A stretch of 64,000 bases of DNA, taken from the NCBI GenBank assembly GCA_964221845.1, contig CAXPZW010000055.1, positions 1-64,000 on the forward strand. The letters are read 5' to 3'. The stretch comes from CAXPZW01 sp964221845 (GTDB lineage: Bacteria > Bacteroidota > Bacteroidia > Flavobacteriales_D > Sanyastnellaceae). Of this stretch, positions 1 through 8,061 are shown in pieces (positions within the stretch are counted from its first letter, which is position 1; each line of letters starts with the position of its first letter). The position numbers and the translations under genes are program-made. The notes below the pieces were generated by a model. It did no database searches. It was given only the letters and a program-made list of their open reading frames with translations, and was not told the DNA's origin.

Positions 1-852
1 CTGACGCGCGTCCATGTGTGCGTTGATGTAGCGCTTGGTGGAGAAGTCGAGCTTGTCCATGCGATGGTGGTAGAGCGTATCCCCGCGTAAGAAGACCGTC
101 ACCGTATACACCCCGCAGCGGTTGGAAGCACCGTTGAGGCGGTCCACCGTCTCTACCCCAAAACCAAACTTGGCGCCCCCTCGGGCAATGGGTTCGGCCA
201 CGCGGTAGCCGGCTGAGGTGCGTTTGACCGGGTAGCGCTTGCCGGCATCATCGGCCACATCAAACACCCAGATGGCGGGAACTTCGGGTGCGCGGGTATC
301 GGTGATGTCAAAGCCAAAGAGCAATCCGTTCATCGGAAACTCGGTGGCCGTCTCGCGAATCTCAAAATGCAAGTGCGGCCCAAACGAACCGCCTGAATTG
401 CCCGACAGGCCTATAAACGCTCCCCGCTTGACTGGAAACTGGTCCGGATCCGGGTGGAGTTGAATGGCGTAGGTCTCTTGGGCATATTGCTGCTGGCGCA
501 CCCATGCTTGGATTTCAGGAGCGAAGGACTGCATGTGGGCGTAAACGGTGGTGTAACCGTTGGGGTGATCGATGTAGAGCACATTGCCATAACCATAAGG
601 ACTGACCCCAATCCGCGACACATGGCCGTCGTGACAACTGAACAGATCAATGCCTTCGCGGCCTTGCGTTTTGATGTCCAATCCAGTGTGGAAGTGGTTT
701 TTTCGGAATTCGCCAAAGTTGCCCGAGAGCACCATTCGGATGTCCACAGGAGCCCGGAAGTTCAGGTCCGCGTAGGGCGACGGCGACTGTGCCGAGGTCT
801 TTCCTCCCCCCAAACAAAAGGCCAAGCAGGTCAATATGAGCAGTCGAGTCAT
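1..852 (-). CDS. M23 family metallopeptidase (LytM type), 3' end cut by window edge
   Basis: The frame is open from an ATG at 852 down to base 1, so 284 residues of the N-terminal part are visible and the C-terminus lies outside the window. Residues 1-21 look like a signal peptide (MTRLLILTCLAFCLGG, then a Ser-Ala-Gln site). Both LytM zinc motifs are present: HTGLD (HxxxD) and HLHFE (HxH), which are typical of peptidoglycan endopeptidases acting in the periplasm. The remainder after the HLHFE block resembles the long C-terminal extension of Bacteroidota M23 proteins. It is divergent from the coiled-coil/zapA/rny genes, an arrangement I recall from other Bacteroidota. A promoter with TTG-N20-CACCTTTG lies 10 nt upstream of the ATG. 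Confidence 0.9.
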   Translation of the reverse strand, partial: MTRLLILTCLAFCLGGGKTSAQSPSPYADLNFRAPVDIRMVLSGNFGEFRKNHFHTGLDIKTQGREGIDLFSCHDGHVSRIGVSPYGYGNVLYIDHPNGYTTVYAHMQSFAPEIQAWVRQQQYAQETYAIQLHPDPDQFPVKRGAFIGLSGNSGGSFGPHLHFEIRETATEFPMNGLLFGFDITDTRAPEVPAIWVFDVADDAGKRYPVKRTSAGYRVAEPIARGGAKFGFGVETVDRLNGASNRCGVYTVTVFLRGDTLYHHRMDKLDFSTKRYINAHMDARQ

Positions 853-862
853 CACTTGAAAT

Positions 863-893
863 CAAAGGTGCCCAACCCGGCGCAGGTGCGCAA
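863..893 (-). promoter_or_regulatory. Promoter of the M23 peptidase gene
   Basis: On the minus strand a TTG at 893-891 is followed, after 20 nt, by CACCTTTG at 870-863, close to the Bacteroidota -33/-7 consensus (TTG, about 19 nt, TAnnTTTG). The start codon is 10 nt downstream. The same TTG-N20 layout is seen before rpmB. Confidence 0.55.
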
Positions 894-952
894 CCGTTTG
901 GCGTCTTCGGGGATAAAAGACACCCCACTGTGAATAACGCTGGAGTCCGAGG

Positions 953-982
953 TTGTATGGCCGTCGGGCTTCCTTAATTTTG
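953..982 (+). promoter_or_regulatory. Promoter of the coiled-coil/zapA/rny operon
   Basis: TTG at 953-955, a 19-nt spacer and TAATTTTG at 975-982 match the Bacteroidota sigma factor consensus. The predicted transcript starts near 988, about 40 nt before the TTG codon at 1027. It is divergent from the M23 promoter. Confidence 0.65.
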
Positions 983-1026
983 GGGTTGTTCTTCGCCGGC
1001 GTTGTCGGCCCCGGACCCCTACCGCT

Positions 1027-1308
1027 TTGGACACCACAATTGCTGCCATCCGTACCTATGTGCGGAAGTTGATTGACGAAAACAATCAACTCCGCAGCCA
1101 GTCTTCGCAACATGCTGAAGAACTGGGGCAATTGCGCGACCGTGTATCATCGCTAGAGGCCCAACTGGCCGAACAATCCGAGAAGGAACAAGTCCTGAGA
1201 ATGGCCCAATCGCTGGGTGGAGAGGCCGCTGACAACAGCGCTGCCAAACGCCGCATCAACGAATTGGTCAGGGAGATTGACAAGTGCATTGCGCTACTGA
1301 ATAAATAG
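1027..1308 (+). CDS. Small coiled-coil protein upstream of zapA
   Basis: A 93-residue protein, largely a predicted coiled coil (residues about 8-60, with heptads such as LRDRVSSLEAQLAEQ), followed by a second helix rich in charged residues. It has no signal peptide or membrane segment. The start is TTG at 1027; no in-frame ATG lies upstream, and the promoter at 953-982 fits this start. It is 8 nt from zapA. A small protein of this kind next to zapA is common in Bacteroidota, and a role with the division ring is only inferred from position. I know no characterised function. Confidence 0.75.
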   Translation: MDTTIAAIRTYVRKLIDENNQLRSQSSQHAEELGQLRDRVSSLEAQLAEQSEKEQVLRMAQSLGGEAADNSAAKRRINELVREIDKCIALLNK

Positions 1309-1316
1309 CTGAGGCT

Positions 1317-1598
1317 GTGGACGAACTTTCCATCAAAGTATCGATCGGCGGACGGACCTATCCGCTCACCATCCAACGCGATGAAGAAGAAATCATCCGT
1401 AAGGCAGCCAAAAAGGTCGAAGACACCTTGTTGCAATTCCAGCAGAATTACGCTGTACGCGACAAGCAAGACCTGCTCGCCATGGTGGCGTTGCAAATGG
1501 CTACACAAGCGTTGAAATCTGGCGATAACCCGGTATCAGCGAAAGCAGCTGAAGACTTACAGGCCGTGCACGACATGCTGGCCAAGCACCTGTCCTGA
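1317..1598 (+). CDS. zapA: Cell division protein ZapA
   Basis: 93 residues with a GTG start. The N-terminal globular part (KVSIGGRTYPLTI, then an EEIIRKAAKKVEDTL helix) and the C-terminal helix (DLLAMVALQMATQAL) match the ZapA family, a cytoplasmic protein that cross-links FtsZ filaments. Length is typical. It sits between the coiled-coil gene (8 nt) and rny (52 nt), probably one operon. The 52-nt gap to rny is too short to hold a 6S RNA. Confidence 0.9.
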   Translation: MDELSIKVSIGGRTYPLTIQRDEEEIIRKAAKKVEDTLLQFQQNYAVRDKQDLLAMVALQMATQALKSGDNPVSAKAAEDLQAVHDMLAKHLS

Positions 1599-1650
1599 TC
1601 CCCGCCGTCCAGGCCCTACCCGGAAGGGTTTATAACCATAGAAACGACCC

Positions 1651-3189
1651 ATGGATACACTGACCATTGCAGTGGGGGGCGGAGCGTTAATACTGGGCAT
1701 CCTGTTGGGATACTTGGTGTTCAACAGCGTCCTCACCAAGAAAAAAAACGACATCCTCAAAGAGGCCGAGGCCAAAGGGGAAAACATCAAGGAGAAAAAG
1801 ATTCTCCAAGCCAAGGAAAAGTTCCTGGCGATGAAGGAGAAGCACGACTCAAGCGTAAAAAAGCGCAACTCCGAAATCCAGAGCAAGGAATCAAAGCTCA
1901 AAAACCGCGAGGGGCAGCTCTCCAAGCAGCTTGAACAAAACAAGCGCAAGGAAAAGGAACTTGACAATCAAAAAAACAACCTCAACCAGAAGTTGGACGC
2001 GGTAGATAAGAAGAAAAAAGACCTCGATAAACAACACGCCAAAAGCGTGCAACTGCTGGAGGACGTCTCGGGAATGAACGCCGAAGATGCCAAGGCTGCC
2101 CTGATGGAAGAATTGCGAGACGACGCCCGACAGCAAGCGTCCATTCAAATGCAAGAGATCATCGATGAGGCCAAGCTCAAGGCTAACACCGAAGCCAAGA
2201 AAATCGTCATCCAGAGCATCCAACGTGTGGCCACCGAGGAGGCGATTGAGAACTCGGTTTCGGTCTTCAACATCGAGAACGACGACATCAAGGGCCGCAT
2301 CATCGGCCGCGAGGGACGCAACATCCGCGCCTTGGAAGCCGCTACCGGTGTGGAGATCATTGTAGACGACACCCCCGAGGCCATCATCCTGAGCTGCTTT
2401 GACCCGGTCCGCCGCGAGGTGGCCCGTCTGAGCCTGCACCAACTGGTGACCGACGGCCGCATCCACCCTGCCCGCATTGAGGAAGTGGTGAACAAGGTGC
2501 GCAAGAACATCGAGCAAGAGATCATGGAAATCGGCAAGCGCACCACCGTTGATTTGGGCGTGCACGGGTTGAACTCCAACCTGATCCGCATGGTGGGCCG
2601 CATGAAGTACCGCTCTTCGTACGGACAAAACCTGCTCAAGCACAGCCGCGAGGTGGCGAACCTCTGCGCGGTGATGGCTTCAGAACTCGGCCTCAACCCA
2701 AAAGCCGCCAAACGCGCAGGTCTGCTGCACGACATTGGCAAGGTGAGCGATGAGGAAAGCGAGTTGCCGCACGCTATCCTTGGCGCCAAGCTCTGCGAGA
2801 AGTACGGCGAGAAGCCGGACGTCGTGAACGCAGTAGGCGCCCACCACGATGAAATTGAAATGACCGCTTTGATCTCTCCCATCGTACAGGTGTGCGACGC
2901 CATCTCAGGCGCCCGCCCAGGTGCCCGTCGCGAGGTGGTGGAGAGCTACATCAAGCGCCTCCAAGACTTGGAAAACCTCGCCATGGATTACCCCGGCGTG
3001 ACCAAGTCCTACGCCATCCAAGCAGGGCGCGAGCTGCGCGTGCTGGTGGAGAGCGAAAAAGTCAGCGACGAACAAGCCGATTCACTCAGCTTTGACATCT
3101 CACAGAAAATCCAGAACGAGATGACCTACCCTGGTCAAGTGAAGGTGACTGTGATCCGCGAAAAACGTGCGGTGAACTACGCGCGTTAA
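1651..3189 (+). CDS. rny: Ribonuclease Y
   Basis: 512 residues, normal for RNase Y, the membrane-bound endoribonuclease that starts mRNA decay. Residues about 5-26 form the N-terminal membrane segment, followed by a long Lys/Glu/Gln-rich coiled coil to about residue 190. A KH domain has the [12 protein letters not shown] motif near residue 215, and an HD phosphohydrolase domain has LLHDIGK near residues 359-365. The ATG at 1651 places the membrane anchor correctly. A strong intrinsic terminator follows 25 nt after the stop. Confidence 0.97.
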   Translation: MDTLTIAVGGGALILGILLGYLVFNSVLTKKKNDILKEAEAKGENIKEKKILQAKEKFLAMKEKHDSSVKKRNSEIQSKESKLKNREGQLSKQLEQNKRKEKELDNQKNNLNQKLDAVDKKKKDLDKQHAKSVQLLEDVSGMNAEDAKAALMEELRDDARQQASIQMQEIIDEAKLKANTEAKKIVIQSIQRVATEEAIENSVSVFNIENDDIKGRIIGREGRNIRALEAATGVEIIVDDTPEAIILSCFDPVRREVARLSLHQLVTDGRIHPARIEEVVNKVRKNIEQEIMEIGKRTTVDLGVHGLNSNLIRMVGRMKYRSSYGQNLLKHSREVANLCAVMASELGLNPKAAKRAGLLHDIGKVSDEESELPHAILGAKLCEKYGEKPDVVNAVGAHHDEIEMTALISPIVQVCDAISGARPGARREVVESYIKRLQDLENLAMDYPGVTKSYAIQAGRELRVLVESEKVSDEQADSLSFDISQKIQNEMTYPGQVKVTVIREKRAVNYAR

Positions 3190-3214
3190 GTGCGAACGCA
3201 AAACGCATCTTGGA

Positions 3215-3244
3215 AGCCCTGCTCAATCGAGCGGGGCTTTTTTT
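3215..3244 (+). terminator. Intrinsic terminator of the zapA-rny operon
   Basis: Inverted repeat AGCCCTGCTC / GAGCGGGGCT with one G-T pair, loop AATC, followed by a run of seven T. It starts 25 nt after the rny stop codon. Confidence 0.88.
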
Positions 3245-3252
3245 ATGGGCAT

Positions 3253-3420
3253 TTGCAAAGCCCCTTGCACAAAAGACTTGCACTTGCACTTCCACTTGCA
3301 CTCGCCTACCCCCATTTGACGCCAGCAGTCTGACCGCCCCGCGCCAGCCATTTTGCATTTTGCATTCTGCATTTTGCATTTCCCCCCTTGCACTAACCCC
3401 GTGCACTTCCACTTGCACTC
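3253..3420. repeat. Intergenic low-complexity repeats (CTTGCACTTGCACTTCC and TTTGCAT types)
   Basis: The gap between rny and recF (3245-3472) holds two repeat types. A TTGCACT-based unit recurs several times; the 19-mer TGCACTTCCACTTGCACTC occurs near 3285-3303 and again at 3402-3420. Between them, TTTGCAT is repeated about four times near 3350-3381. Similar words (TTTGCATTTG, CTTGCACT) recur near 56250-56272. No gene is apparent here. The function is unknown. Confidence 0.7.
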
Positions 3421-3472
3421 TCCTGTTTCTTCCGATCTTAGCTGACGCTTTCATCCTTCGAACCTTCTTCTC

Positions 3473-4573
3473 GTGCACCTCGCCCACCTCAGTCTTGTCA
3501 ACTTCAAAAACTACCACCAAGGGGAATTCGACTTTTCGTCGGATGTGAATTGCTTGGTGGGGGACAATGGGTCGGGGAAGACGACGGTGTTGGATGCGGT
3601 GCATTACTTGAGCTTTTGCAAGAGCTACTTCAACCCGATGGACAGCCAAAACGTGCGGCACGGGGAGGATTTCTTTGTGATTCAGGGGGATTTTGAGGTG
3701 GATGGTGAGACCGACAAAGTGCATTGCGGGGTGAAGCCCGGTCAGAAGAAATCCTTCAAGCGCAACGGCAAGGAATACGACCGGCTGGCCGAGCATATTG
3801 GGCGGTTTCCGGCGGTGATCATCACGCCCAACGACGCGGATTTGATTCGCGAGGGCAGCGAGGTGCGTCGCAAGTTCATCAACGGGATCATCAGCCAGTA
3901 CAACCGGGCCTACCTGCACGATGTGATGCAGTACAACAAGGCCCTGAGCCAGCGGAACAACCTGCTCAAGCACTTCTTTGCCGAGCGCCGCTTTGAAGCG
4001 GAGAGCTTGGAGATCTGGGACGTACAACTGGCGGAGTTGGGCGACCGCATTGCCGCCGAGCGTGCGAAGTTTATGGCCGAGTTCCAACCGCTGTTTGCGG
4101 AGTTTTATGCCGCGATCTCGGGAGGAAACGAAACGTGTAGTGTAGCCCTCAACACCAAAGTGGGTGAGCAGACCATGGGGCAACTCTTGGCCGCTTCTCA
4201 GCACAAAGACCGCTCTGCCCAGCGCACCACCCAAGGCATCCACCGCGACGATTTGGAACTGCTCATCGATGGGCATCCGGTCAAGAAATTCGGCAGCCAA
4301 GGCCAGCAGAAGTCGCTGTTGATTGCGTTGAAACTCGCGCAGTTTGAATTCGTGAAGGCTGCCTGTGGCCGCAAGCCCTTGCTCCTGCTCGACGACATCT
4401 TCGACAAGATCGACGACAAGCGCGTGGGCTACCTCATGCAGCTGGTCAGCGAAAACCGCTTTGGCCAAATCTTCGTCACCGATACCCACGCCCGCCGCGT
4501 GCCCGAACTCTTTGGCCATGTGGACTGCGAACTCCGTATCTTCGAAATCACCCCCGAAACTACCGGAATATGA
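3473..4573 (+). CDS. recF: DNA replication and repair protein RecF
   Basis: 366 residues, the usual RecF length. RecF is an SMC-like ATPase that helps load RecA at single-strand gaps. Visible motifs are Walker A GDNGSGKTT (residues 30-38), the family block KSYFNPMD, the LIREGSEVRRKFIN block, the signature-like FGSQGQQKSLLIALK region and Walker B LLLLDDIFDKID (about 301-312). The start is GTG at 3473, giving the standard MHLAHLSLVNFKNY beginning. Its last codons overlap the next gene by 4 nt (ATGA). Confidence 0.96.
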   Translation: MHLAHLSLVNFKNYHQGEFDFSSDVNCLVGDNGSGKTTVLDAVHYLSFCKSYFNPMDSQNVRHGEDFFVIQGDFEVDGETDKVHCGVKPGQKKSFKRNGKEYDRLAEHIGRFPAVIITPNDADLIREGSEVRRKFINGIISQYNRAYLHDVMQYNKALSQRNNLLKHFFAERRFEAESLEIWDVQLAELGDRIAAERAKFMAEFQPLFAEFYAAISGGNETCSVALNTKVGEQTMGQLLAASQHKDRSAQRTTQGIHRDDLELLIDGHPVKKFGSQGQQKSLLIALKLAQFEFVKAACGRKPLLLLDDIFDKIDDKRVGYLMQLVSENRFGQIFVTDTHARRVPELFGHVDCELRIFEITPETTGI

Positions 4574-4863
4574 AGCGCGATCGAGACCACAAAGCCGTAG
4601 GCGACGTCCTGGGCAACCTCCTGAAAATCAACAAACTTGAAAGCGGATACCGCCAGGCAGAAGTGCGCGCAGCCTGGACCACTGTGGTGGGCGACACCAT
4701 CGCCAACAAAACCCGCTCGGTCCGACTCGACGGGGCTACCCTGCGCGTACAGATCGACTCGGGCGTGGTGAAAGAGGAATTCTCCCTCAGCAAAGACCGC
4801 CTGCTGGAACTGCTCAACGAGGAACTCAAGCATGCTGTGGTGCGCAAGCTGGAGATCTACTGA
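4570..4863 (+). CDS. DUF721 (DciA-like) protein
   Basis: 97 residues. The pattern (GNLLKINKLESGYRQAEVRAAWTTVVGD, then RVQIDSGVVKEEFSLSKDRLLELLNE) fits DUF721, whose proteobacterial relative DciA works with the replicative helicase. The ATG overlaps the recF stop by 4 nt (ATGA), so translation is probably coupled. Next to recF is the usual Bacteroidota location for this family. A role in DNA replication or repair is plausible but inferred. No terminator is evident in the 210 nt that follow. Confidence 0.85.
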   Translation: MKRDRDHKAVGDVLGNLLKINKLESGYRQAEVRAAWTTVVGDTIANKTRSVRLDGATLRVQIDSGVVKEEFSLSKDRLLELLNEELKHAVVRKLEIY

Positions 4864-5073
4864 AAACCGGCAGCTGTCAAGGGCATCCACAAACCCAACT
4901 CCACCAGCTACAAAGTCAAACGCACATGCGGTTGGAAGGGGGAGCGAAAATCCGGAGCTTTCACGCGTTCGCTTGGCGAGCAGAGTGGTGGTGGCGGGGG
5001 CGGGAGGGCCGGGAAGCCCACGGGAGGGAACCCGGCGCGCCTGAAGAAAACACCCTTTCGTCACCGAGCAGCA

Positions 5074-5646
5074 TCACCGCTCATCCACCCATCGAAACGT
5101 CAAATTGAACCGCTCCCCCACAGCCTTCTTGGTCTTGGGCAGCTGGTGCTTCCAAGCGGTCTGCAAATGCCACATCAACAGCAAATCTCCGTGGGCCAAG
5201 TCCACCGATACTAAAGTCCCTCCTTCAACCGGCTTGACCGAAAACCGCCGCGTGGCTCCCACTGAAATACTGGCCACCAAGGTCTGGTCAATCTCAGGCT
5301 CATTGTCACGGTGCCAGCCCATGCCATCGGCACCGGTGCGGTAGTGATTGAGCAACACCGCGTTCAAGGGACGACTCGTCAACGATTGAATGCGGCTGGA
5401 AAGGACGTCCAGATTTTCGGGCAACCCCTGCGGTTCCCATGAGATGTTGGAATAAGTGTACGCCGGGCCGTACCAGGCGGTCAAGCGCGGTTCATCCAAC
5501 CAGTTGCCAAACATGCGGATGCGGTTTTGGCGGGTCGGTGAAGCTTGGAGGTCAGCGAGCAAGTGATCGGCCTCATTCTGGGTCAACCAACCGGGGTAAT
5601 GCTCCAAGCGGGAAATCCCCGCATCGATCAGCACACGCGGGCTCAC
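5074..5646 (-). CDS. AlkB-like 2-oxoglutarate/Fe(II) dioxygenase
   Basis: 190 residues. AlkB-type enzymes oxidatively remove methyl groups from alkylated DNA or RNA bases. The iron ligands are visible: HRD in GWHRDNEPEI, then His in WKHQLPK. The 2-oxoglutarate and substrate arginines are in RRFSVKP and RFNLTFRWV. The layout resembles the ALKBH2/3-like branch common in Bacteroidota. The GTG start at 5646-5644 overlaps the antiporter stop by 4 nt (GTGA), suggesting coupled translation; a GTG at 5634 is the alternative. Longer readings to an upstream ATG would lie inside the antiporter gene and are unlikely. Confidence 0.88.
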   Translation of the reverse strand: MSPRVLIDAGISRLEHYPGWLTQNEADHLLADLQASPTRQNRIRMFGNWLDEPRLTAWYGPAYTYSNISWEPQGLPENLDVLSSRIQSLTSRPLNAVLLNHYRTGADGMGWHRDNEPEIDQTLVASISVGATRRFSVKPVEGGTLVSVDLAHGDLLLMWHLQTAWKHQLPKTKKAVGERFNLTFRWVDER

Positions 5647-6608
5647 AAAACCAAAGTGAGGATGTAGGTCACATATATGGCCAACAGCAGCGCGCCTTTC
5701 CATCGGGTGATTTTCCGCCCGAAGACCATGAGCGGCAGCAGGATGGCCGCAATGCCCAGCATCCAAAGCATGTCGAACTGGATGACATTTTCGCCTACAG
5801 TCAGCGGCTTGGCGGTGGCAGTGATGCCCAACACACAGAAGATGTTGAAGATGTTTGAGCCCACCAGATTACCGATGGAAATGTCTGTTTGCTGGCGGTA
5901 GGCCGCAACGGCACTGGCCGCGAGCTCAGGAACACTGGTGCCAAATGCCACCACAGTGACGCCCACCACGTGTTTGGAAATGCCCAGGTCGTACGCAATG
6001 TTAACCGCGCCTTGCACAAACCACTCAGAGCCGTAGTACAACCCCACACAGCCCAATGCCACCAGGCCCAAGAGCAGCGCGTAGGATTTTTGACCGTAGG
6101 TGCCGTAACCGTCGACCTCGTCTTGGTTTTCAGGATCATTGCTCTTGAGGACGTCGGACTTTTTTCGTCTGCGAGACTGAACCACCAGATAGGTTATAAA
6201 GCCGATGAGCGACAGGACGAATACGATGCCATCCACAAGCCCAAGAGTACCGTCGTATCCGAGGGCAAAAAAGAGCGCTGAGGCGATCATCATCACCGGC
6301 CAATCCCGGCGGACCAAGTCTTCATCAACGGCAATGGGGAAGATCAGCGCAGTAATCCCGAGCACCAACCCCAGGTTGGCGATGTTGCTGCCCAGCACGT
6401 TGCCCACCGCAATTTCGGAGTCGCCTTGGAGCGCGGCTTGCAGGCTGGCAAAGAGTTCTGGGCTGGAGGTGCCGAGCGAGACCACGGTCAAACCCACTAC
6501 CAAGGGCGAAATGCTTGCTTTGAGCGCCATGCCCGCAGCTCCGCGAACCAGCACCTCACCGGCGGCAATCAACAGGGCAAAGCCCCCGAGCAATAAGAGT
6601 AGATTCAT
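5643..6608 (-). CDS. Calcium/sodium antiporter (CaCA superfamily, YrbG-like)
   Basis: 321 residues, typical for bacterial K+-independent Ca2+/Na+ exchangers of the inner membrane. About ten hydrophobic segments are visible. The two alpha repeats are clear: GTSSPELFASLQAAL plus NVLGSNIANLGLVLG near the N-terminus, and AFGTSVPELAASAVA plus NLVGSNIFNIFCVLG near the C-terminus, each with the conserved acidic residue. An acidic cytoplasmic loop separates the halves. ATG at 6608 is preferred over an in-frame GTG at 6614. It follows tatA by 12 nt and overlaps the alkB-like gene. Confidence 0.94.
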   Translation of the reverse strand: MNLLLLLGGFALLIAAGEVLVRGAAGMALKASISPLVVGLTVVSLGTSSPELFASLQAALQGDSEIAVGNVLGSNIANLGLVLGITALIFPIAVDEDLVRRDWPVMMIASALFFALGYDGTLGLVDGIVFVLSLIGFITYLVVQSRRRKKSDVLKSNDPENQDEVDGYGTYGQKSYALLLGLVALGCVGLYYGSEWFVQGAVNIAYDLGISKHVVGVTVVAFGTSVPELAASAVAAYRQQTDISIGNLVGSNIFNIFCVLGITATAKPLTVGENVIQFDMLWMLGIAAILLPLMVFGRKITRWKGALLLAIYVTYILTLVL

Positions 6609-6620
6609 GGGCACGTGTCC

Positions 6621-6839
6621 TTAAGACGACGAATCGTCGGACTCGATGTTACGTTTGAAATCTTCCGCACCCCGCCGCACATCATTGGTGTTGTCCATGA
6701 TTTCACGCTGGATGTCTGAGGTGGCCTCTCTGAAGGAGCGCACGGCCCGTCCCATGGTGCGCGCAAGGCTAGGGATGCCCTTGGCTCCGAAGAACATCAA
6801 GTAGACCAAAAAGATGACGATGATTTCTGTTGCGCCCAT
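6621..6839 (-). CDS. tatA: Sec-independent translocase protein TatA/TatB family
   Basis: 72 residues from ATG at 6839 (an upstream ATG at 6857 would add six poorly placed residues). There is one N-terminal membrane helix (TEIIVIFLVYLMFFGAKGIP), then the amphipathic helix (LARTMGRAVRSFREA) and a charged tail, the TatA/B plan. TatA forms the pore for folded proteins with twin-arginine signals; the DUF1501-like protein at 13006 is a likely client. The -7 box TATTTTTG lies 15 nt upstream. First gene of the tatA / antiporter / alkB-like group. Confidence 0.92.
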   Translation of the reverse strand: MGATEIIVIFLVYLMFFGAKGIPSLARTMGRAVRSFREATSDIQREIMDNTNDVRRGAEDFKRNIESDDSSS

Positions 6840-6854
6840 GCGGAATTGTCTCGG

Positions 6855-6862
6855 CAAAAATA
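6855..6862 (-). promoter_or_regulatory. -7 box of the tatA promoter
   Basis: TATTTTTG on the minus strand, a perfect TAnnTTTG, 15 nt before the tatA ATG. No clear TTG -33 box is present. Confidence 0.5.
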
Positions 6863-6954
6863 CGACAATGCACCCGCGTGGCTGTTCACATTGGGGTGGT
6901 CAAAACTTCGGTGTTTTCCACCATGGGCGTGGTGTCGCGGGCTACCTTCACGGC

Positions 6955-7467
6955 ATGCGAATTTTCCTCACTGGATACATGGGCTCGGGCAAATCCACCG
7001 CCGGAGCTGAGTTGGCCGAAGTCATGAACCTCGCCTTCGTGGACCTCGACGATTGGATCGAAGAACACAGCGGGCTCACCATCAGCCAGTGGTTCAGTGA
7101 GTTGGGAGAAGATGAATTTCGCCTCGAAGAAGCCTACCAGCTCGAACAAGTCATCGAACTCTACCCCAACGCCGTGATCGCCACCGGAGGCGGCACACCT
7201 TGCTTCCAAGACAATTTTGCCAAGATGCAGGAGGCCGGAATCACCGTGTACCTGCAGTGGTCACAACAGGACTTGTTCAAGAATTTGAAGGGAGCTGCAG
7301 CGCACCGCCCGTTGTTGAGCGGGAAGTCCGATGAAGACATTCGCACCTTCATTGCCGAACATTTGCCCAAGCGCGAGCCGCAGTATTTGCTGAGCGAATT
7401 TGTGGTGGATGCCAAAAACACCTCCATGCAGGAGCTGTCGGGCATGTTGGACGATCACTCCAAGTAA
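6955..7467 (+). CDS. aroK: Shikimate kinase
   Basis: 170 residues. It phosphorylates shikimate in the chorismate (aromatic amino acid) pathway in the cytoplasm. Walker A is GYMGSGKST at residues 7-15. The shikimate-binding DLDDWIEEHSG, the FRLEEAYQLEQV block, TGGGTPC and the LID-region arginine (HRPLL) are present. ATG at 6955 gives the usual MRIFLTGYMGSGKST start; the frame is open upstream but has no family features. TACCTTCA lies 4 nt upstream and may be a weak -7 box. The 3' end overlaps the convergent phosphoribosyltransferase gene by 13 nt. Confidence 0.95.
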   Translation: MRIFLTGYMGSGKSTAGAELAEVMNLAFVDLDDWIEEHSGLTISQWFSELGEDEFRLEEAYQLEQVIELYPNAVIATGGGTPCFQDNFAKMQEAGITVYLQWSQQDLFKNLKGAAAHRPLLSGKSDEDIRTFIAEHLPKREPQYLLSEFVVDAKNTSMQELSGMLDDHSK

Positions 7468-7955
7468 GCCGCTTCCTCGGCCACGCCGAGTTCCACGTTG
7501 ACGTGCTCTTTCAAGTTGGTGCTCAAGGTGAGCCCCACGTACGTCGCCCGAATCGGGAAGGTGCGGTGAATGCGATCCACCAACGTGGCAATCGCCAGTT
7601 TTCGCGGATTGGATTGCAACAAATACCCGCTGGAGTACATCAGGGTTTTGCCGCTGTTGAGCACGTCGTCCACCAGGATGATCACCTTGTTTTTCATGGC
7701 CTTGAAGTCCCCGTCAAAGTCCATGCCTTCGGTCCAGGGCTTGTCTTTGTTGAGGGCGATGGAGCGCAGCACGATTTCCGCGTTGGAAATGGCGCGGAGC
7801 TCTTGGGCCAAACGCTCGGCCACACGGTATCCCTGTGGGCGCACACCTACAAGAAATAGGGTTTTGTCCTTGTAGTGGTCCTCGTTAATTTGGTGGGCGA
7901 TACGACGCAGCTTTTGCTCGATTTCGCGGGCCGTCAGGATGCGGGTGCGTTTCAT
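7455..7955 (-). CDS. Phosphoribosyltransferase family protein (PyrR-like)
   Basis: 166 residues. The PRPP-binding motif VIILVDDVLNSGKTL and the conserved VGVRPQGYRVAERLA and VDRIHRTFPI blocks place it in the type I phosphoribosyltransferases; the overall shape is closest to PyrR/uracil PRTase-like proteins. The exact substrate cannot be told from sequence alone. ATG at 7955 matches the family start (RTRILTAREIEQKLRRIAHQI). A good promoter (TTTG-N18-TACCTTCG) lies upstream. It is convergent with aroK, with 13 nt of 3' overlap and no terminator between them. Confidence 0.87.
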   Translation of the reverse strand: MKRTRILTAREIEQKLRRIAHQINEDHYKDKTLFLVGVRPQGYRVAERLAQELRAISNAEIVLRSIALNKDKPWTEGMDFDGDFKAMKNKVIILVDDVLNSGKTLMYSSGYLLQSNPRKLAIATLVDRIHRTFPIRATYVGLTLSTNLKEHVNVELGVAEEAAYLE

Positions 7956-7970
7956 GCCGATGGTTTGGGC

Positions 7971-8000
7971 CGAAGGTAGCAAATCAACCCGTGCACCAAA
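7971..8000 (-). promoter_or_regulatory. Promoter of the phosphoribosyltransferase gene
   Basis: TTTG at 8000-7997, an 18-nt spacer and TACCTTCG at 7978-7971 on the minus strand, 15 nt before the ATG. It fits the Bacteroidota -33/-7 pattern. Confidence 0.6.
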
Positions 8001-8041
8001 GGTGTATCGGCGCCTGTGATCTTCGAGCGAAGCGCTTTGCG

Positions 8042-8049
8042 TACATTCG
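8042..8049 (+). promoter_or_regulatory. Possible -7 box (TACATTCG) of the repeat-protein gene
   Basis: TACATTCG, also seen upstream of the genes at 21331 and 41219. It is 12 nt before the ATG at 8062 and 21 nt before a second in-frame ATG at 8071. No -33 TTG at the right distance. Confidence 0.35.
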
Positions 8050-8061
8050 TTGTCCACCTTG

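Noticed and set aside
1599..1650. 6S RNA between zapA and rny, where some Bacteroidota have one
   Set aside because: The gap is only 52 nt, too short for 6S RNA.
3086..4519. Long minus-strand frame opposite recF including a MQNAECKMQNG stretch
   Set aside because: The repeated residues come from the TTTGCAT intergenic repeat, and the remainder is antisense to recF.
4864..5073. Possible gene or tRNA in the gap between DUF721 and the alkB-like gene
   Set aside because: Only GC-rich sequence with an imperfect GCCGGG/CCCGGC pairing and no start-stop frame with coding features.
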